From Polytrichum commune (taxonomy: Eukaryota; Streptophyta; Polytrichopsida; Polytrichales; Polytrichaceae): 64,000 nt of DNA. The stretch spans positions 38,595,081 through 38,659,080 of the forward strand of contig OX485809.1 of NCBI GenBank assembly GCA_950295325.1, written 5' to 3'. The first letter of the stretch is position 1. Every line of letters begins with the position of its first letter. The notes beneath the pieces were generated by a model. It did no database searches. It was given only the letters and a program-made list of their open reading frames with translations, and was not told the origin of the DNA. Below, piece after piece: positions 12,279-22,683 of this stretch. The position numbers were made by a program, and so were the translations under genes.

Positions 12279-13225
12279 TACCGTAGTTTACTAGCAGGTT
12301 CGGCAACTTGCTGCCTAATATTTAATTAAAGTTCAAAAAGTAGGTTCGGCACCTACAAATAGTATATTCATATTTTCAGCAATTTTCTCTTTTAATTTTT
12401 AAAAATTCGGCTTAAATTCAATTTTAATTTTCAATTTAAGCTTACATCTTGTACATCTCTCTTGCATTGAATGACAAGTAAGATGTGAGTGAAGAGTTGA
12501 GAATGCTCTGTGATTTATGCAAGTAGAGTGGAGTTGTGTTCAACAATGCATATGGGATATGTGAACTTTGAGGTGAAGCACCTAGTTAGACTTCATTTTT
12601 ATAACACGCATAACTTTTGCATAGAGTCTTCAAATGACATAAAATTTGTTGGAGGTGAAAGATTACTTGATTTCTAAACTTTTCTTAGACCAACAAAATT
12701 CCAAAAAAGTTGATCTTCTATGCACAAATGAGCTCCGAAAAACTGTTATGAACGCATTTTAATTTTTTGATCTTTACACGGCTGCAATGTTTTGTCCATA
12801 TCTTTTGCATAAAGACTTATTTTGACACAAAACTTGTTGGAGGTGGAAGAAGGATTGATTTCTCAACTTTTGTTAGTTGGACAAAATTCTATAAAACTTC
12901 ATCTTCTATGCTCAATTGGACTCCAAAAATTTGTGTACAACACATTTGAAAAGCCTCACCTAGAGTCTAGCTACTTCTTAACCCATATTCTTTGTGGACT
13001 AATGTAAGTGAGCTTGATTACAAAACGAGCACCTTCTCTCCTTCAAAATTCACATATGCTTCCATTGTAACTAAAACTCTAGTGAGAAGTAAAAATTTCT
13101 TACTTTTCGGCAATTTTGAAAAATCATTAATTTTTTATTCGGCAAAAAATGCCAATAATATTCCAAATTTTTAGGCATCTGTTTTTAGAATTATTTTGTG
13201 CCGAACCTGCTATTAAACTACGGTA
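12279..13225. mobile_element. 947-bp non-autonomous TIR element
   Basis: Left end TACCGTAGTTTACTAGCAGG (continuing TTCGGCA) is mirrored by a right end reading TGCCGAACCTGCTATTAAAC then TACGGTA. The outer 27 bp match with one mismatch. GTA flanks both sides (12276-12278 and 13226-13228), consistent with a 3-bp target duplication. No transposase. It contains an internal direct duplication of about 150 bp (near 12600-12750 and 12785-12935; shared cores CTTTTGCATA, TTGTTGGAGGTG, GATTTCT and ATCTTCTATGC). Confidence 0.75.
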
Positions 13226-13228
13226 GTA

Positions 13229-15330
13229 CCACATTTCATAATAGAGTCATTTGTCTAATGTCTCATAGTATGTGTTGTACTACACATATACACCTTGCAT
13301 ACCTAGTTTGCCTTGCAAGAATACATACCTTATTTGGATTTTTTGCTATCATATGGTATTCATCTCCCAATGTTTGATTTTAACTATCCCATGCTTTGGA
13401 AGCTAATTGCCAACCTTCTTGCCTCTTTATCAAGTACGTCTAACTATAACACCACGTGCATGTTGTACTTACTAAGGAGATGTACCTAGTAACCTCAACC
13501 AATATCTGTGCATAAAATGTCATCACCACAATACATCACTGCATTGACTGTGTGAAGGGCATGCCTCACCTGTGCCCATGCAACCAACCAACAAACAATT
13601 GAGGATTAGTTACGTACACGAGGTAAATAACAACAAGACCTAGTTGTTATCCATGTCGCACACACTTAGTTCATTTCAAATGCACCAAAATAATTCAACC
13701 TCCAACACTCATTGTAAAACAACATATGAGTGTTCAAACCTGTTCTTTGGCCATGATTGGGTTACTCCAAGTAGAAAACTCCTCTTGGTGATGAACCCTA
13801 GTTACTCTTACTTCAAGCACTTATCTATTACCCTAATGTGTATACACATACCTTGCCGCACCTCTCACTTGCGTGAATGATAAAAAAGAGGTCTTTTTTA
13901 GGGTTAAGGGCTTACAATGTAGTACTTACATATGGTAAGTTCTCGTAACCCTATTTTTACTTCATTCATCTATATCTCTATTACATCCATTCCATGGTAA
14001 GTATGATTTCTTTCCATGTGTGTAGATATAATATTATTTGAGTTTATATCATTTGTTTTACATAGATGACCTTTGCTAGGTCTATTCATGTAAGTGTTTA
14101 AACTTGAATTTTTATGTAACATGGCATTAATCAAGAACTAAAACAAGAGAGAGAGAGAGAGAGAGTACCAAAAATACAATAAAACAAGTGCTATAATATT
14201 ATCATTATCAAATATCACTATCATATTCTATCGGAGGACCTTATCAAACAATCCTATCATAGGATCTCATGATAGAATTCAACATGTTATAACTATTGAA
14301 CTTGGACTCAGTCCGATTTCAATAGAATATGCGTTAAAACCAACATGTACAAAGGACAACCAATGGATGAAACACGATGTTCAATTACTTCATTACACAT
14401 AACGCGTAGCTTTTTTTCCTTTTCCTACATCGGTCGGAGTCCTATTTGTCACAAATACTTATTCTTGTATCCATGAGTCATAATCTTACCTTTTTGTTGC
14501 ACATTTACTTATTGGTATTCCTTGACCACGTGTTCCGTATGTGTTTCCTTGCATCATGCACCAACAAGAACCCCCTCCCTTCTTCTCCTCGTTCCCTTTC
14601 ATGCAATTGAAGAGAACATGACGGGAACACTAAACTCATCTACTTTCATCGAGGACTAATTAAAGAAAGTAAAGGCATTTGATGAAGATTCGACACGCTT
14701 TGTCCTTGATGCGACACTCTATGATCAAGGCTTCAAGCTCATGCAAGTGGAACAAGGTTGGTAAGTGGGTGGCTCCGTATCCGAATTGTTTGGTCGATGC
14801 CACGGTTGAATGAGCAAGCACGGCATGTGCGCTTGGAATACAAGGAGGTTGCGGACAATGTGACCTTGGTTCGGTCAATGGAGGTCGAAAGCACCCCACT
14901 CACAAGCTCCCACGGTTATGATACGGACAAAGTTGAGGCTTAAGTAGGGCATTAATTATAACAAACACATTCCCTAGGCACACGATCAACGTCATAAACA
15001 AACAAACAAAATTGTTAGGAGGGTAAGTAGTTAGCCTAGGCTTAACCGAGTTCACATCCAAAATGCATGTCTCCTCGGTGATCAAATGAGTGGTTCGAAA
15101 CTCGATAACTTACATGGGGTTCATGCACACTTTGATAAGTGTGGTTCCATCTCAATCCTTGGCTAGCTCTTATTTATAAGGTGGCCTGACCCACTGCAAA
15201 CCCGGGTTAGAGGGACGGAGATGACTCCCACATTGCCATGAGCCCGTGATTCATGGTGACGTTTAATCTTTGAGTGGCTTTTGTATTTTTATTTATTTTT
15301 GGTAGTTTTGGAATCGGCGTCATGAGAACT
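13229..15330. other. Unassigned DNA with a (GA) microsatellite
   Basis: A (GA)10 run lies at about 14146-14165. A less AT-rich block at 14650-14945 has short ORFs on both strands that match nothing I recognise. No element ends identified. Confidence 0.35.
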
Positions 15331-15504
15331 AGAGGAATATCGTCTCGCGTTCAAAGGCGAAAATGGGTTTGAGCAGGTTTGGATAAGATAGCCCGCACCT
15401 ATCTCTCTTTCTCAAGAGCATGCCCCGAGGTTTTCACATGGTTGGTTGAGAATATTTGGTTTCTTCTTATACCTTGACCCTGATTGGGTGAGCGAGAGCA
15501 ACAA

Positions 15505-15600
15505 GATGCACCAAAAACCAAGTGCTAGGAAGGTCACCCATTTCTGCATTGTTTCGACGATAAGCGAACCATGGAGGTTTTGTGGGATCCGAATTGCAGC
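15505..15600 (-). mobile_element. 5S rRNA-derived segment, copy 1 (putative Cassandra-type TRIM LTR)
   Basis: Read on the - strand it follows 5S rRNA order: CGGATCCCA, then CGCTTATCG-like middle sequence, then AAATGGGTGACCTTCCTAG and GGTGCATC. The internal control region GGGTGACC is intact; the rest is too diverged to be a functional 5S gene. A second copy lies about 412 bp away in the same orientation with similar flanks, as expected for two LTRs of a Cassandra TRIM, a non-coding retrotransposon class known to carry 5S sequence in its LTRs. Confidence 0.55.
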
Positions 15601-15916
15601 CTTGGATTCAAGCCATCTTTCCGTAGATACTCATTTATATGCCTCAAGACTGCACTCTTCATTTCGATCAAGAATAACGTGTGTGTGCATGTGTGTGTCC
15701 TTCAAATCAATACCCTTGCTAGAAAGAAAGAAAGAAAGAAATATGACTATGAGGTTGTCACCGGTGTAAGTTAGGGTGTTGCTTCATCTTCGAGTTGATC
15801 TAAGTTTGTACTCCTGAAACACACATCACCAAAAAATAAAAATAAAAATTTAGAGATCTCAAAGACCACTACTTCCTTTCAAAGGTGAACACCTTAAACG
15901 GGCTTGGACAAGTTGG

Positions 15917-16012
15917 CATGCACCGGAAATCACGTGATAGGAAGGTCACCCATCCAAATATTGGTCTGACCTTAGGCAACTTCACCACAAAGTTCCCATG
16001 GGATCCATGTCA
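15917..16012 (-). mobile_element. 5S rRNA-derived segment, copy 2 (putative Cassandra-type TRIM LTR)
   Basis: Read on the - strand: GGATCCCATGGGAACT, then TTTGGATGGGTGACCTTCC, then GGTGCATG. It is closer to canonical 5S than copy 1 around the C box. Sequence on both sides also resembles copy 1 (TTGGTTTGAGCC versus TTGGATTCAAGCC; TTGTCCAAGCCCG versus TTATCCAAACCTG, the latter displaced by an insertion of about 115 bp). Copy 2 would be the 5' LTR in - strand reading. I did not find a clear primer-binding site between them. Confidence 0.55.
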
Positions 16013-16639
16013 GCACCTTTGGTTTGAGCCACCCCTTCAAAATGATTTGCAAGAACAACAAGAACATACATGCAATTGTAGAGATTACACATAACCTCAA
16101 ATATATGTACTAGTATTAAAAAAAGAAAATTGAACACTCACTCATGGCCAAAACCCTAATTTTGCATTGTCTACCCCAATGATGGGCCAATTGTATCTTT
16201 ACAAATTGAACACCACATTACCACCCAAAATATGCATATAAATTTTCAACAATGTCCAAACTATGCATACGATGTAAGGTACTTATTTAGCTAACAACCC
16301 CCTTTAGTGACCACATGGACATGTACCGCAACATAGAGGACACCCTTAGATTACATGCGAGGGTCATCAATCTACTATTGCCCTTGATTTCCATTTAAAA
16401 TTGAATAGACGAGCTATGTGTTCTAACAAATTTATGTGAATTCTAGTCCAATCTAGAATGGCAATGCCGAGTGTGGCACACAAACCATAGATAAGAGAAA
16501 GGAAAGGAATGGAACGTTATGTATCTAAGCAACCTCATGATGGACTAGGGCTCTAGGATAACCACATTCGCGATGCTCATCCATGTGTACAAAGATGTTG
16601 TTTGGTCTAAAGTAGTTTTTGTTTTTGTTCAAAGCACTT
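16013..16639. other. Unassigned DNA
   Basis: AT-rich; no gene or repeat family recognised. Confidence 0.35.
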
Positions 16640-17090
16640 ATTTTTTGTTTTTTTGTTCTTTTTTTGGATTTGCATTAGAGTTATTTGTAAAGTAAAGGAG
16701 ATGAAACCATGGGTTTAGTTTCAAACCTTGAATTGATGGAATCAACACAAATTCACTCAATTTTTTTAATGCATAAATCATCAAATACAAAGAGTGGTGT
16801 TGGGTTGTTAAAATTTAGCTTTCTAGGTTGTTCTACTAGGATGGGTGGGTAAAGCTAGCCTTGCATACGCTGATCCAAGATTTAGGACAACATGTCCCAT
16901 GTGCATACCCTACTTTAAATCCTAGTTTTTTCTCAAGGTTTGAGAACAAAAAGAGGAGGTCCCCAAAGTCTCACCCAACTTTCAAAATAGGCTCCATTGT
17001 ATGATGAGCTAACGAGCTCTTGACATAAAGTTTTCTCAAAAAAGGATCAAACCCCACAATGTCGTCCCTCTTTGAGAGACTTTACAGAGA
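16640..17090 (-). repeat. Dispersed repeat R4, copy 1
   Basis: About 400 bp; matches 20540-20945 and 40790-41150 in reverse orientation. Shared ordered landmarks include AAACCCATGGGTTT, ACACCACTCTTTGTGTAT, GGTCCC..CTCCTCTTT and TTAGCTCATTGTGTATCGGA. Non-coding. Confidence 0.7.
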
Positions 17091-17194
17091 ACTCCAATGA
17101 AATGAAATGAAATCGATTTTAGAGTCCGAGAATCCGAAAGGCTTTTGGCACTAAAAGTACATCATGATGGTGTCGAACCAACTAATTCTACAAA

Positions 17195-17660
17195 GTGGCA
17201 GAGTGCAATAGTCTCCATGAGGTAGAGGCTAAACTCAACTTGATGGTCCAAGACTTGAGACTCCCTAATACTACCCTCTCAAATAGTGGTTGAAACTTAT
17301 GTCTAATGGAGTTATATAGGGGACACTCCAACACAAAGTGTGCTCATTTTCAATTACATTTTAAGAGCAAAAGCGACATAATCTATTATCTCTAGAGATA
17401 GGGATAGTTGACCACCGTCCATTTTCAATGGCAAGTCTATGATTTGAGGTGCGGTAAGCAAGAATGGTCTTGTGTTGTGTTGGTGCTAATGATTGCTTCA
17501 AATACAATTCACATTCGTATTTGAGAAAATCCTTGAGGTGCAGGTCATCTACTTTCTTCCCCAACGTAGTATTCATGATAACGTCACGTGGCACATATAC
17601 CGTTTTCTCGAATACAAAGAAGACCGGCTTGAATTGGTCTTTTGAGGCAACTTTTGCCAA
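17195..17660 (-). pseudogene. LINE ORF2 C-terminal fragment with zinc-knuckle-like motif
   Basis: Reading down from 17660 the frame gives YECELYLKQSL, then LAYRTSNHRLAIENGRWSTI and ISRDNRLCRFCS. This resembles the region after the reverse transcriptase in non-LTR retrotransposon polyproteins, where a Cx2C...H...C motif follows. A TAA breaks the frame at 17359; NVIENEH follows. After a frameshift, FVLECPLYNSIRHKFQPLFE supplies the remaining Cys. The RT core is not visible upstream. The stop and frameshift make it a dead fragment. Confidence 0.7.
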
Positions 17661-18747
17661 CTACACAAATTTTTGCCAACTATAGTTTTTTCCAAAGTTC
17701 AATTGCACTCCACAAGACTAAAATCTAAGTTAGCCTTGAAAAAACATATGAATGTGATGTTTTCACAAATATTGTGTTTCCCAAGAGATGGAAAGAGTTT
17801 CACTCCTTAGAAGATAAGTCTTCTTGATATCATCAAATGTGATTTTTGATGTTGTGTTGTCATGAGTTTCTTCATGAGGTAGACCCCATGGTTGTTGATT
17901 TGTGCCAAGTCTTAGCCCCTTGTTCAACATGGTGTTGCGAGAGTGATGTTGCTTGATTAGCCAAGCAAGAGGAGGGTAGGTGGGCAATGCATTGTTGAAA
18001 GCTCATAGTTAGCTTAAGAGCGTATAATTCCATGGAAAGTTCTCCAAATTCAGGCAACATAATATGATAGGTTGTCGAAGAACGCACTTTGATGTGAGAT
18101 GCCATATGCATCTTCATGCCTCCTCGAAAACCTTCCAATACCTATTGGATTCCCCATGAGACCCAAATTCAACCTGGGTTTGGGGTTGTTGATATTCTCC
18201 GAATTGGCAATGAAATCCATGATTAAAAAGGGAGAAATGCCACAATATTTGAACTTGAATAATCGTATATAGATTCTTTACAAACTTTGAGCAACATTTT
18301 AAATTGAACTTCAACCGATCACCAATCTTTATATCAATATAGAATACCAAGAAAGGGACCCCTCCCATATGGGAGCGAGTTTTGCCAAATTAAGATTATA
18401 GACCATGCACACATAATATGGTGTGTGGATCTTATTTGGCCAACCTTCTTGATTGGAAAACTATACTTGAGTGGTCTACGTCAAGGCTTGTACTCAAAAA
18501 CCAACACCAAAAGACATGTGTCATGATAAGATTTGACTATGTTTTGAAACACTCACAAAACCATGGGTACAATAGGTAGCACAATTGGGAGGGCCTATGT
18601 GATTGTCATACCTTAAAGTGAGGGTGGATCTTCTTTGGTACGCAATGGAAAGAGACCCCTAGGGAATATAGTTACTACTTATAATGAAGAAAGGTGGTTA
18701 CATTTTTATTATCTTTGCTAAGCCTACTATAGTGATGATTCCTATCT
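17661..18747. other. Unassigned DNA
   Basis: Short ORFs on the - strand (17763-18368) match nothing I know and carry no motif. About 18415-18610 shows weak similarity to repeat R8 (CAAAAGACATGTGTC, CACAATTGGGAGG). Confidence 0.3.
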
Positions 18748-18903
18748 GTAATGTAACTATACCTAGTTACCATCCTACGATGACGAGGCGTCCTCAACGA
18801 CGAGGCTAATTGACAATATGATATTGTAAAGTAACTACACCTAGTTGCCATCCTACGACGACGAGGCGTCCTCAACGACAAGGCTAATTGACAATGTGAC
18901 ATT
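18748..18903. repeat. 78-bp tandem repeat, two units, hairpin-forming
   Basis: Units start at 18748 and 18826. Each contains CCTAGTT.CCATCCTACGA, the hairpin GAGGCGTCCTC and GGCTAATTGACAAT. A second small hairpin is AATATGATATT in unit 1 and AATGTGACATT in unit 2, a compensated base-pair change. Confidence 0.85.
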
Positions 18904-19041
18904 TAATGTATACCATGATGACGAGGTTGGGTGTATGGACACCTAGTCATCGACGGTAGTGTCATTGTAAGGTAAATACCAATATTGATGGATAATTGAA
19001 TATTCTAACCACATGTGCCAGTGTGTAAGCGGAGGATGATG

Positions 19042-19420
19042 GGAGCTAGACAACTCCTAGTTGAAGATGGATGGATTGGAGTTAGACAACTCCAGATTGA
19101 CAACATGTGCACTGGAGTTAGACAGCTCCGCATATAGTGCATTGGAATTAGACCATTCCATATTGAGAACATGTGCACATGAGTTAGACAACTCTCGATG
19201 AGGTGCATTGGAGTTGGACCGCTCCAGAATTGGAAAGATGAATGTTATTCATTGGAGTTAGACAACTCTTAATGAATAGATGGATCTAGTTGGAATTAGA
19301 CAATTCCAACTAGAAGAATGAATGGATGAATTTAGTTGGAATTAGACAATTCCAACTAGAAAGAAGGATGGATGAATCCAATTGGAATTAGACAATTGGA
19401 ATTAGACAATTCCAATTGGA
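19042..19420. repeat. Array of ten stem-loops with AGAC-type loops, period about 36 bp
   Basis: Successive palindromic cores: GGAGCTAGACAACTCC (19042), GGAGTTAGACAACTCC (19078), a GGAGTT/AGCTCC pair (19114), GGAATTAGACCATTCC (19144), GAGTTAGACAACTC (19181), a GGAG/CTCC pair with loop GGAC (19210), GAGTTAGACAACTC (19255), then three long stems with arms CTAGTTGGAATT (19286), TAGTTGGAATT (19333) and CAATTGGAATT (19393). Stem sequence changes between units while complementarity is kept. Some units have extended arms, for example TGCACT/AGTGCA around the third and ATTCATT/AATGAAT around the seventh. No ORF of substance. Function unknown. Confidence 0.9.
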
Positions 19421-19450
19421 AGAATGAGATTGAGATAAGAGATGGAAGAA

Positions 19451-19607
19451 GGTTCTAGAAGAACCAAAGATAGAAGATTCATAGTAGAACTAAAAGATAG
19501 AGCTATGAATATGATACTTTTACTATATGTAAAGATAGAAAGTAAAAGTAGTGCTTCGGCATAAGAAGAAGCTCGGGGGAGGAGAGAGGACCTTTGGTCT
19601 CTCTCCT
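19451..19607. repeat. Run of five further stem-loops following the AGAC array
   Basis: GGTTCT-aga-AGAACC (19451-19465); ATTCATAG...CTATGAAT (19477-19510); TACTTTTACT...AGTAAAAGTA (19515-19550); GCTTC...GAAGC (19553-19572); AGGAGAGAG.ACC-ttt-GGTCTCTCTCCT (19580-19607, one bulged G). They sit end to end with little spacer. Confidence 0.85.
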
Positions 19608-19620
19608 ATGGTCGGGTGGT

Positions 19621-19955
19621 TGAGCTTTAACCAAAACATACTTGGTCTATGATTGTTTTGGGTTGATACGTGTTAGTGTGGAAGTTGGTGATAAACCGGT
19701 GAGAGGTTCGTTACACTATCAGTGTGTGTGTTACTATTTAAAGTAACATAGTGCCATAACATTTTATTGAGGATTTCAACTTCTACTAACGAAAGTTCAA
19801 TAGGTTGTTCGGACATTACATTGTAGAACATAAATGACTTTGCTTGGTAAAATATTACATTCCCATTGAATAGTTGTAACATTGCATAACTACGAATAGT
19901 AACATGCACTAATTGGGATAATTAGTGTACCAATGAACAGGGAGAACCGAAGGCT
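19621..19955. other. Unassigned repeat-like DNA
   Basis: No gene. The segment 19920-19955 (ACCAATGAACAGGGAGAACC) resembles pieces near 9210 and 21105 and probably belongs to a dispersed element end. Confidence 0.35.
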
Positions 19956-19978
19956 ACACTAAATATGATATTTAGTGT
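19956..19978. repeat. Perfect short palindrome ACACTAAATA / TATTTAGTGT
   Basis: 10-bp arms, TGA loop; second of three such palindromes. It is followed by GTCACCAATCCTAATTGTG, which resembles sequence at 28935-28970 and inverted sequence near 49260-49310. Confidence 0.9.
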
Positions 19979-20308
19979 CACCAATCCTAATTGTGTTGCT
20001 CAGTACTAATTGTAAACCGCAGTATAGTGTCACCAACACTATATATTAAGCCAACATTCTTTGACATTCCTTGTAATTTTTTTTGGGGGGTTACAAATTT
20101 ACAGTGTTGCAATTGTTGTTACTTACCAAGTGCTTTTTCATCCAAATTGCAATCATCCATGACAATATTTCATCACAAGTTATTGTCAAGAGAAGGTAGG
20201 GTTTTGGCCAATGGATGAACTCATCCATCATCCATGACAAAATTTGTTCACTTATTCATAAAAAAATGTCATCCGAAAAGTTACCATACTGACATTAAAT
20301 ACCATATG

Positions 20309-20331
20309 ACACTAAATATCATATTTAGTGT
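20309..20331. repeat. Perfect short palindrome ACACTAAATAT / ATATTTAGTGT
   Basis: 11-bp arms around a single C; third copy of this palindrome, immediately left of repeat R3 copy 2. Confidence 0.9.
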
Positions 20332-20334
20332 AGT

Positions 20335-20525
20335 TGCATATGAACCGGTTGAGTTTGAGAAATAATCAGTTCAAGTTCACGACTTTAGGAAACTATCCGA
20401 TCATTTTAGAAAGAAGTTATGGAATATACCTTGAATCAATAAAGAAAAACCAAACAATATCATTATGTAACTAGTCAGACTTGGAAACACTAGGATCTCC
20501 ACCGATTATGTCCAAGAATCCTTTT
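20335..20525 (+). repeat. Dispersed repeat R3, copy 2
   Basis: Contains GAACCGGTTGAGTTTGAGAA, ATCATTTTAG, AATATACCTTGAAT, ATAAAGAAAAACC and CACTAGGATCTCCACCGATT in the same order as the other copies. Confidence 0.7.
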
Positions 20526-20539
20526 GGACATTAGATTTA

Positions 20540-20945
20540 TCCGTAAAGTTCTTCAAAGAGGGTCGAAACTGTGGGTTTGATCCTTCTTTGAGAATTTTTT
20601 TTTATTAAGAGTTTGTTAGCTCATTGTGTATCGGAGCCTAACCTGGAAGTTGGGTGACACTTCCGGGACCTCCTCTTTCCACCTTAGAATTGTTGAGAGA
20701 ATTTTAGGATCTAAAATTGGGTAAGGACGCATGGGACCCGCTGTCCTAAAACTCGAATCAACCTATGCATGGCTTGCTTGGCCCACTCATTTTTGTAGGG
20801 CAAGCTAGAAATCCAATTTGAACAGTTCAACACCACTCTTTGTGTATAATAATTAAAAAAAACTTGGATGACTCAAGTTTTAGGACTAAACCCATGGGTT
20901 TCATTTGATTTACTCTACAGATAACTCTTCTTGCCTACTATTGTA
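20540..20945 (+). repeat. Dispersed repeat R4, copy 2
   Basis: Reverse complement of the 16640-17090 copy and parallel to 40790-41150; landmarks TTAGCTCATTGTGTATCGGA, GGGACCTCCTCTTT, CACCACTCTTTGTGTATAAT and AAACCCATGGGTTTCAT. Confidence 0.7.
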
Positions 20946-21096
20946 GAGGGCTCTCTATCCCGACATAACATAATTATTCCCCCTCTCAAATCATGCCATG
21001 TGTAATGCTCACAATTGTCTATACCACATGTTTCCCGTGTGGACACTACATTTTGAGACATGTAAAAATGAAATAGTGAGTCCTCTATGATACACC

Positions 21097-21470
21097 AATG
21101 AATGGGGACAACCGGTCGCTAGTTATGGATGAACCGGTTGATCTAGTTTGAGAAATAACTGGTTGAAGCTCATCAAGACTTCAGGAAAACTACCCATCAT
21201 TATGGAGGAATTAATAGAATACACCTTAATTCAATAAAGAAAATCCAAAACATGTCAACATCCAAAGATCATCTGCTAGTAACTGATGAACTTGTGGATT
21301 GAGTTTGAGAAATAAGCGGTTGAAGTTCAACACTTAGCGATTAGTTTAGAGGAATTTAGAGAATATACCCCAATTTAATAAAGAAAAACCGAAAGATGTC
21401 AACATGTAACCGGTTGATATTGAAAACACTACTAGGATCTCGACCAATTATGCCCAAAAATGAAGATGGA
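21097..21470 (+). repeat. Dispersed repeat R3, copies 3 and 4 in tandem
   Basis: A truncated copy (about 21097-21262, ending at CATGTCAACATCC) is followed by a second (about 21280-21470, ending CGACCAATTATGCCCAAAAA). Both contain TTTGAGAAATAA, a GGTTGAAG(C/T)TCA segment and AATA(C/T)ACC..AAT..AATAAAGAAAA. Confidence 0.65.
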
Positions 21471-21996
21471 CACTAGAGTACACTTGTAACAAGGTTGCCT
21501 AGAAGTAACCTAGTAACTAGTACCAACAAATAGTTTAGGAGATGGTTTGTTTAAGGGTGTATTTCCATGTAGGTCACTCGTCCACTAGATTTTAGTGTGA
21601 AGAGGAAAAACCTGACCAAATGTAGGTGGAATATAATGGGGTAGGGTTCGTATGTGCCAACTACAGAGTTGCTCCTATCTTCTCGAATCCATGCCCACCT
21701 AGCTATTCCTAGTTAATCTCCTCCTCCTAGTTAACCAAGGATGGAGTGGTAGACCAACATTGATTTTCTTGAGTCTTCAACGGGTCTCAATCCTTTGGTG
21801 ACCAACACATGTAAGGTGAAGATTCTTTAGTGGGCACGTGGACATCTAGTGGCCCATGCCCGCTGCACTCCACATTCTAGCCGATCACCAGAGTGTGGTT
21901 GGATGGTGGCTTGTGCTTTGACTACATGCGAACACCTCTGACCCACTATTATCAAGACTCCAATGGGCAAGCAACCTACATGGAAACTCACCCTAA

Positions 21997-22333
21997 GGGC
22001 CACTTCACACATGAGACTGAGAGCCCGTGACCATTACACTTCAAGCACTCTCATTGGTGGAAAAGGTGTAGTTGGTCCAAGCTCGCTTAACACTACGCTT
22101 GAGGGACCAACGGAGTATGTGAATGCAAGATGGATGTAAAGTCTACAAGGATTCCTACATGGCATCGAATGGCTCATGTTTCATGGTCACTTGGAGTCAG
22201 TGTCACACTACACTTGAGGGTCCGTGACCACACTACATGATTTCGGAGGTGAGTTGGGACAACATATGGTCGCATTCTTTTAGGCTCTCACAATTTCATG
22301 GTCACAACTCTTGGCTCGTGTGTAAAGTGGCCC
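21997..22333 (-). mobile_element. MITE family R1, copy A (internally deleted)
   Basis: 337 bp, inverted relative to the other full copies, with TIRs GGGCCACTTCACACATGAG and its mirror (CTCGTGTGTAAAGTGGCCC). TAA flanks both sides (21994-21996, 22334-22336). The middle of the about 500-bp family sequence is missing. No coding capacity. The 3-bp TNA target duplication suggests a PIF/Harbinger (Tourist-like) origin. Confidence 0.85.
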
Positions 22334-22374
22334 TAACTTACGTAAAGCATTGGAAACCAGTGCAGGCCACTTCA

Positions 22375-22683
22375 CACACGAGAGTGAAGACCCATGACCA
22401 TTGCATTCTAAGATCTCTCATTGGTCGAAAAGGAGGAGACCGTCCAAGTTCACTTCACACTCGAAGGTGACAATCTAAGGACCCAAGAAAATTATCATGA
22501 AAAAAAAATCTACATGGAAAACTATAAAGAATGTGTTTACGATGTGCTAAAATTTGAGTCATACCGACGACCTCCAAGAGATAAGCTCCGCCCAAATTCC
22601 AAGAGACCATGTTAGCGACACGGCCTTTGGATGAGAATGAAGGGCCCTCACAATTACAATGGTCACGGCTCTTGGCTTGTGGG
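22375..22683 (-). mobile_element. MITE family R1, rearranged copy
   Basis: Starts GGCCACTTCACACACGAGAG and ends in the family's subterminal sequence (CAATGGTCACGGCTCTTGGC), but the middle (about 22480-22600) is foreign to the family. It lies about 40 bp from copy A. Confidence 0.6.

Noticed and set aside
15505-16012. Functional 5S rRNA genes
   Set aside because: The middle of both copies is too diverged from 5S and there is no T-run terminator in place.
19005-19208. 67-codon - strand ORF with repeated SCLTPxHM peptide
   Set aside because: Its peptide periodicity only reflects the hairpin tandem repeat; the hairpins explain the sequence better.
19042-19420. CRISPR-like array
   Set aside because: Plant nuclear context, repeats are covarying palindromes with irregular spacing rather than identical repeats with unique spacers, and there are no cas genes.
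19580-19607. Intrinsic transcription terminator
   Set aside because: A strong hairpin, but no gene precedes it, and bacterial-type terminators do not apply in nuclear DNA.
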